Below are positions 62,315 through 64,000 of a stretch of DNA of 64,000 bases, piece after piece (within the stretch, counting starts at the first letter, position 1; each line of letters starts with the position of its first letter). Source of the stretch: Zunongwangia sp. ESRF-bin46 (GTDB taxonomy: Bacteria > Bacteroidota > Bacteroidia > Flavobacteriales > Flavobacteriaceae); NCBI GenBank assembly GCA_002631855.1, contig NTLF01000019.1, forward strand, positions 62,001 to 126,000, read 5' to 3'. The position numbers were made by a program, and so were the translations under genes. Below the pieces are notes generated by a model. That model had not been told where the DNA came from. It searched no databases and saw nothing but the letters and a program-made list of their open reading frames with translations.

Positions 62315-64000
62315 TTAGAGTTCTTCTTTAACTTTATTAAGTGCTTTTTTATTGATGGTTACATTGTACTTATCGTGCAGGCTTTCTATCCATTTTTTTT
62401 CAAGATAGTTTTGATAGTCGCTTAGCACATTTCCCCTAGCATCTTCCAATGGTTTAATACCTGCTGGAATGCTTTTTTTAACATCCACAACTATAAATGA
62501 ATCGTTCTGTTGGTAAATTTTTGATATTCCTTTTTTAGGGACAAAATTTTCTGGCAATTCACGATCCCCTTTTTCGAAAGTACCGCTGGTAAAGATTACA
62601 TTTACTTTGCCATCTTGGTTTAGCTGCGTTTTAATCTCTTCGCCCGTTTTTCCTTTTTTGAATAATTTTATTGCCTTTTCCGCATTTTCATTGTTGGTTG
62701 CTGAAATAATCTCAGCTTCAAACCGCTCATTCCATTTATATTCTTTTTTGTTGTCTGCATAGTATTTTTGAAGTCCTACGGAATCTGTTTTGGCTTTGTT
62801 CCAAATGTTTTTTTCCATCAAGTCAAAAATCAACAAACCGTCACGGTATTCGCTAATTACTGCCGCATAGTCTTCATTCTCACTTTCCAATACTTCCCTA
62901 AAATAATCTTTAAGTGCTAGCGTTTCAAACTCATCGTACATATCGTTTAAAACAGCATACTTATTTTTTTGTAGGCGTATTCTACGTTGACGCTCACTTA
63001 TGTACTCAGCAAAATCACTGTACTTTACGTCTTTCTTCCCTATAGTAAAGAGTGTTTTATCTTGTGCAGGGCTTAATGTGTCATACTTCCATCTTCGGTT
63101 TAAAACATCTTCACTCACAAAATCATTAAAAAATGGAGCGTAGTTGTTTTTCTGTGAAAACCCATATTTATCTTTTATTTTCTTGTTAACCGCAATGGTT
63201 ACGATTTTTGAACGACTTCCTTCTTTAACACGGGTTTCAAGGCGTTTTTTTTCATCTTCAAAAGTTGGGTTGTTATGCTTTTTTTCCAACCGGATTATAT
63301 GCCAGCCAAATTCACTTTCAATCGGTTTTGAAACATCCCCTGGTTTTTCCAGTTTATACGCTTCGTCTTCAAAAGCTTTCGACTTTAAATCCCCTTTAGT
63401 GAACGGACTGAGTTTACCACCTTTAATAGCTGAATTTTTATCGTCTGAGTATTGTTTTGCCAAATCTTCAAAGGACTTCCCTTGTTGTAACATGGCATAC
63501 ACTTCGTTGATTCGCTCTTTAGGGTCGAAGGTTCTGGTTCCTACATTATCAGAAATCATAATGTGCGAAACACTAATTTTTGGTTCCCGCATCTTACGGT
63601 CCAATACCTTTATGATATGGTAACCAAATTGAGTCCTAACGATATCTGAAATCTCTCCTTCTTTCGTATTATAGGCTTCGGTTTCAAATGGGTACACCAT
63701 AGAAAACACCGAAAAGTAACCAAGCTTACCAGCTCTCTCTTTAGCCCCCGGCTCTTCTGAGTATTGTTTTACCAACTCTTCAAAACTTTCACCGTTAACG
63801 GCTTTTTCACGTATTTCCTTTATTTTAGTATAGGCTTTTAATGTGTCTTGTGGCACAGCATCGTATCCAACACGCACTAATATATGAGCAGCATTTATTT
63901 CTTCTTTCCCTCTTTCATAAGCTTCACGGGCTAAATCTTCGGTCACCTTATCTTCAAAAATATAATTTCGGGAAAGTTGTTCTTGGTACTTTCTAAACTC
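62315..64000 (-). CDS. Periplasmic peptidyl-prolyl isomerase with two parvulin domains (cut by window edge)
   Basis: The frame is open from the stop at 62315 to the window end (about 561 codons); no proper start is reached, since the codons before the GTG at 63946 continue as KYQEQLSRNYIFEDK. Two parvulin domains appear in the first half: AAHILVRVGYDAVP with GKLGYFSVFSMVYPFE, then KISVSHIMISDNV with GGKLSPFTKGDLKSK and ESEFGWHIIRLEKK. The second half (about 280 residues) is a SurA-like helical region. Signal peptide and first residues lie outside. First gene of the three-gene foldase unit as seen here. Confidence 0.88.
   Translation of the reverse strand, partial: EFRKYQEQLSRNYIFEDKVTEDLAREAYERGKEEINAAHILVRVGYDAVPQDTLKAYTKIKEIREKAVNGESFEELVKQYSEEPGAKERAGKLGYFSVFSMVYPFETEAYNTKEGEISDIVRTQFGYHIIKVLDRKMREPKISVSHIMISDNVGTRTFDPKERINEVYAMLQQGKSFEDLAKQYSDDKNSAIKGGKLSPFTKGDLKSKAFEDEAYKLEKPGDVSKPIESEFGWHIIRLEKKHNNPTFEDEKKRLETRVKEGSRSKIVTIAVNKKIKDKYGFSQKNNYAPFFNDFVSEDVLNRRWKYDTLSPAQDKTLFTIGKKDVKYSDFAEYISERQRRIRLQKNKYAVLNDMYDEFETLALKDYFREVLESENEDYAAVISEYRDGLLIFDLMEKNIWNKAKTDSVGLQKYYADNKKEYKWNERFEAEIISATNNENAEKAIKLFKKGKTGEEIKTQLNQDGKVNVIFTSGTFEKGDRELPENFVPKKGISKIYQQNDSFIVVDVKKSIPAGIKPLEDARGNVLSDYQNYLEKKWIESLHDKYNVTINKKALNKVKEEL

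Overview
The window is AT-rich DNA from a member of the Bacteroidota, most likely a marine-type Flavobacteriaceae. The evidence is the near absence of Shine-Dalgarno sequences, promoters with the Bacteroidota -7 element TANNTTTG, many Sec lipoproteins, a clade II nosZ operon, a fused-type lycopene cyclase, GldL-like and MoxR genes, and a set of two-domain universal stress proteins (Usp). No rRNA, CRISPR array, intact insertion sequence or prophage was seen.

Layout. 1-1766: nadB (cut by the window edge) and nadA. 1910-10449: a nitrous oxide respiration operon read leftward (cytochrome c, FAS1 lipoprotein, nosZ, NosB-like membrane protein, nosL, a NosL/beta-barrel fusion, nosD, nosF, nosY). 10776-29571: a stress and dormancy region with seven Usp proteins, a PAS histidine kinase with a receiver-CRP/FNR fusion regulator, an ATP-cone nuclease with a beta-CASP hydrolase, a TerB-like/lipoprotein/thioredoxin/deoC/deoD operon, a short HPF and a Rnk/GreA-like factor. 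29770-39125: small ORFs, a second Rnk/GreA-like factor, glutamate dehydrogenase, an NtrC-type two-component pair and the proton-translocating transhydrogenase. 39492-41838: a scar with three gene remnants (a Met-less ORF, a truncated DUF3800 gene and a truncated Kef-type transporter). 42023-49829: housekeeping genes, tRNA-Lys, tesA with an ABC transporter, tRNA-Leu. 49963-54384: a CarH-like B12 regulator followed by crtI-crtB-crtZ-crtY. 54411-64000: deaminase, TlpA-like protein, aconitase, MoxR and three consecutive peptidyl-prolyl isomerase-type genes.

Main result. Eight promoters in the first 28 kb share one architecture read directly from the sequence: an FNR-like palindrome (A/C)TGAY-N4-RTCA, then exactly 22 bp, then a TANNTTT(G/A) -7 element. 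The box centre therefore lies about 41 bp upstream of the expected transcription start, as in class II CRP/FNR activation. The targets are nadA-nadB, the nos operon, four Usp or Usp-led units, a lipoprotein gene, the TerB-deoD operon and hpf-usp. In the middle of the region sits a histidine kinase whose PAS domain resembles the FixL haem domain and whose partner joins a receiver to a CRP/FNR DNA-binding protein, as if FixJ and FixK were one polypeptide. I infer an oxygen- or NO-responsive respiration and dormancy regulon, functionally comparable to FixLJ-FixK and to the mycobacterial Dos regulon.

A second circuit is suggested by sigma-54 promoters. There is a full consensus match at 30209-30224, a near match at 33525-33540 and a weak one at 39192-39207. 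They lie around an NtrC-type kinase/regulator pair and point at small ORFs, the Rnk-like/Usp pair, glutamate dehydrogenase and perhaps the transhydrogenase.
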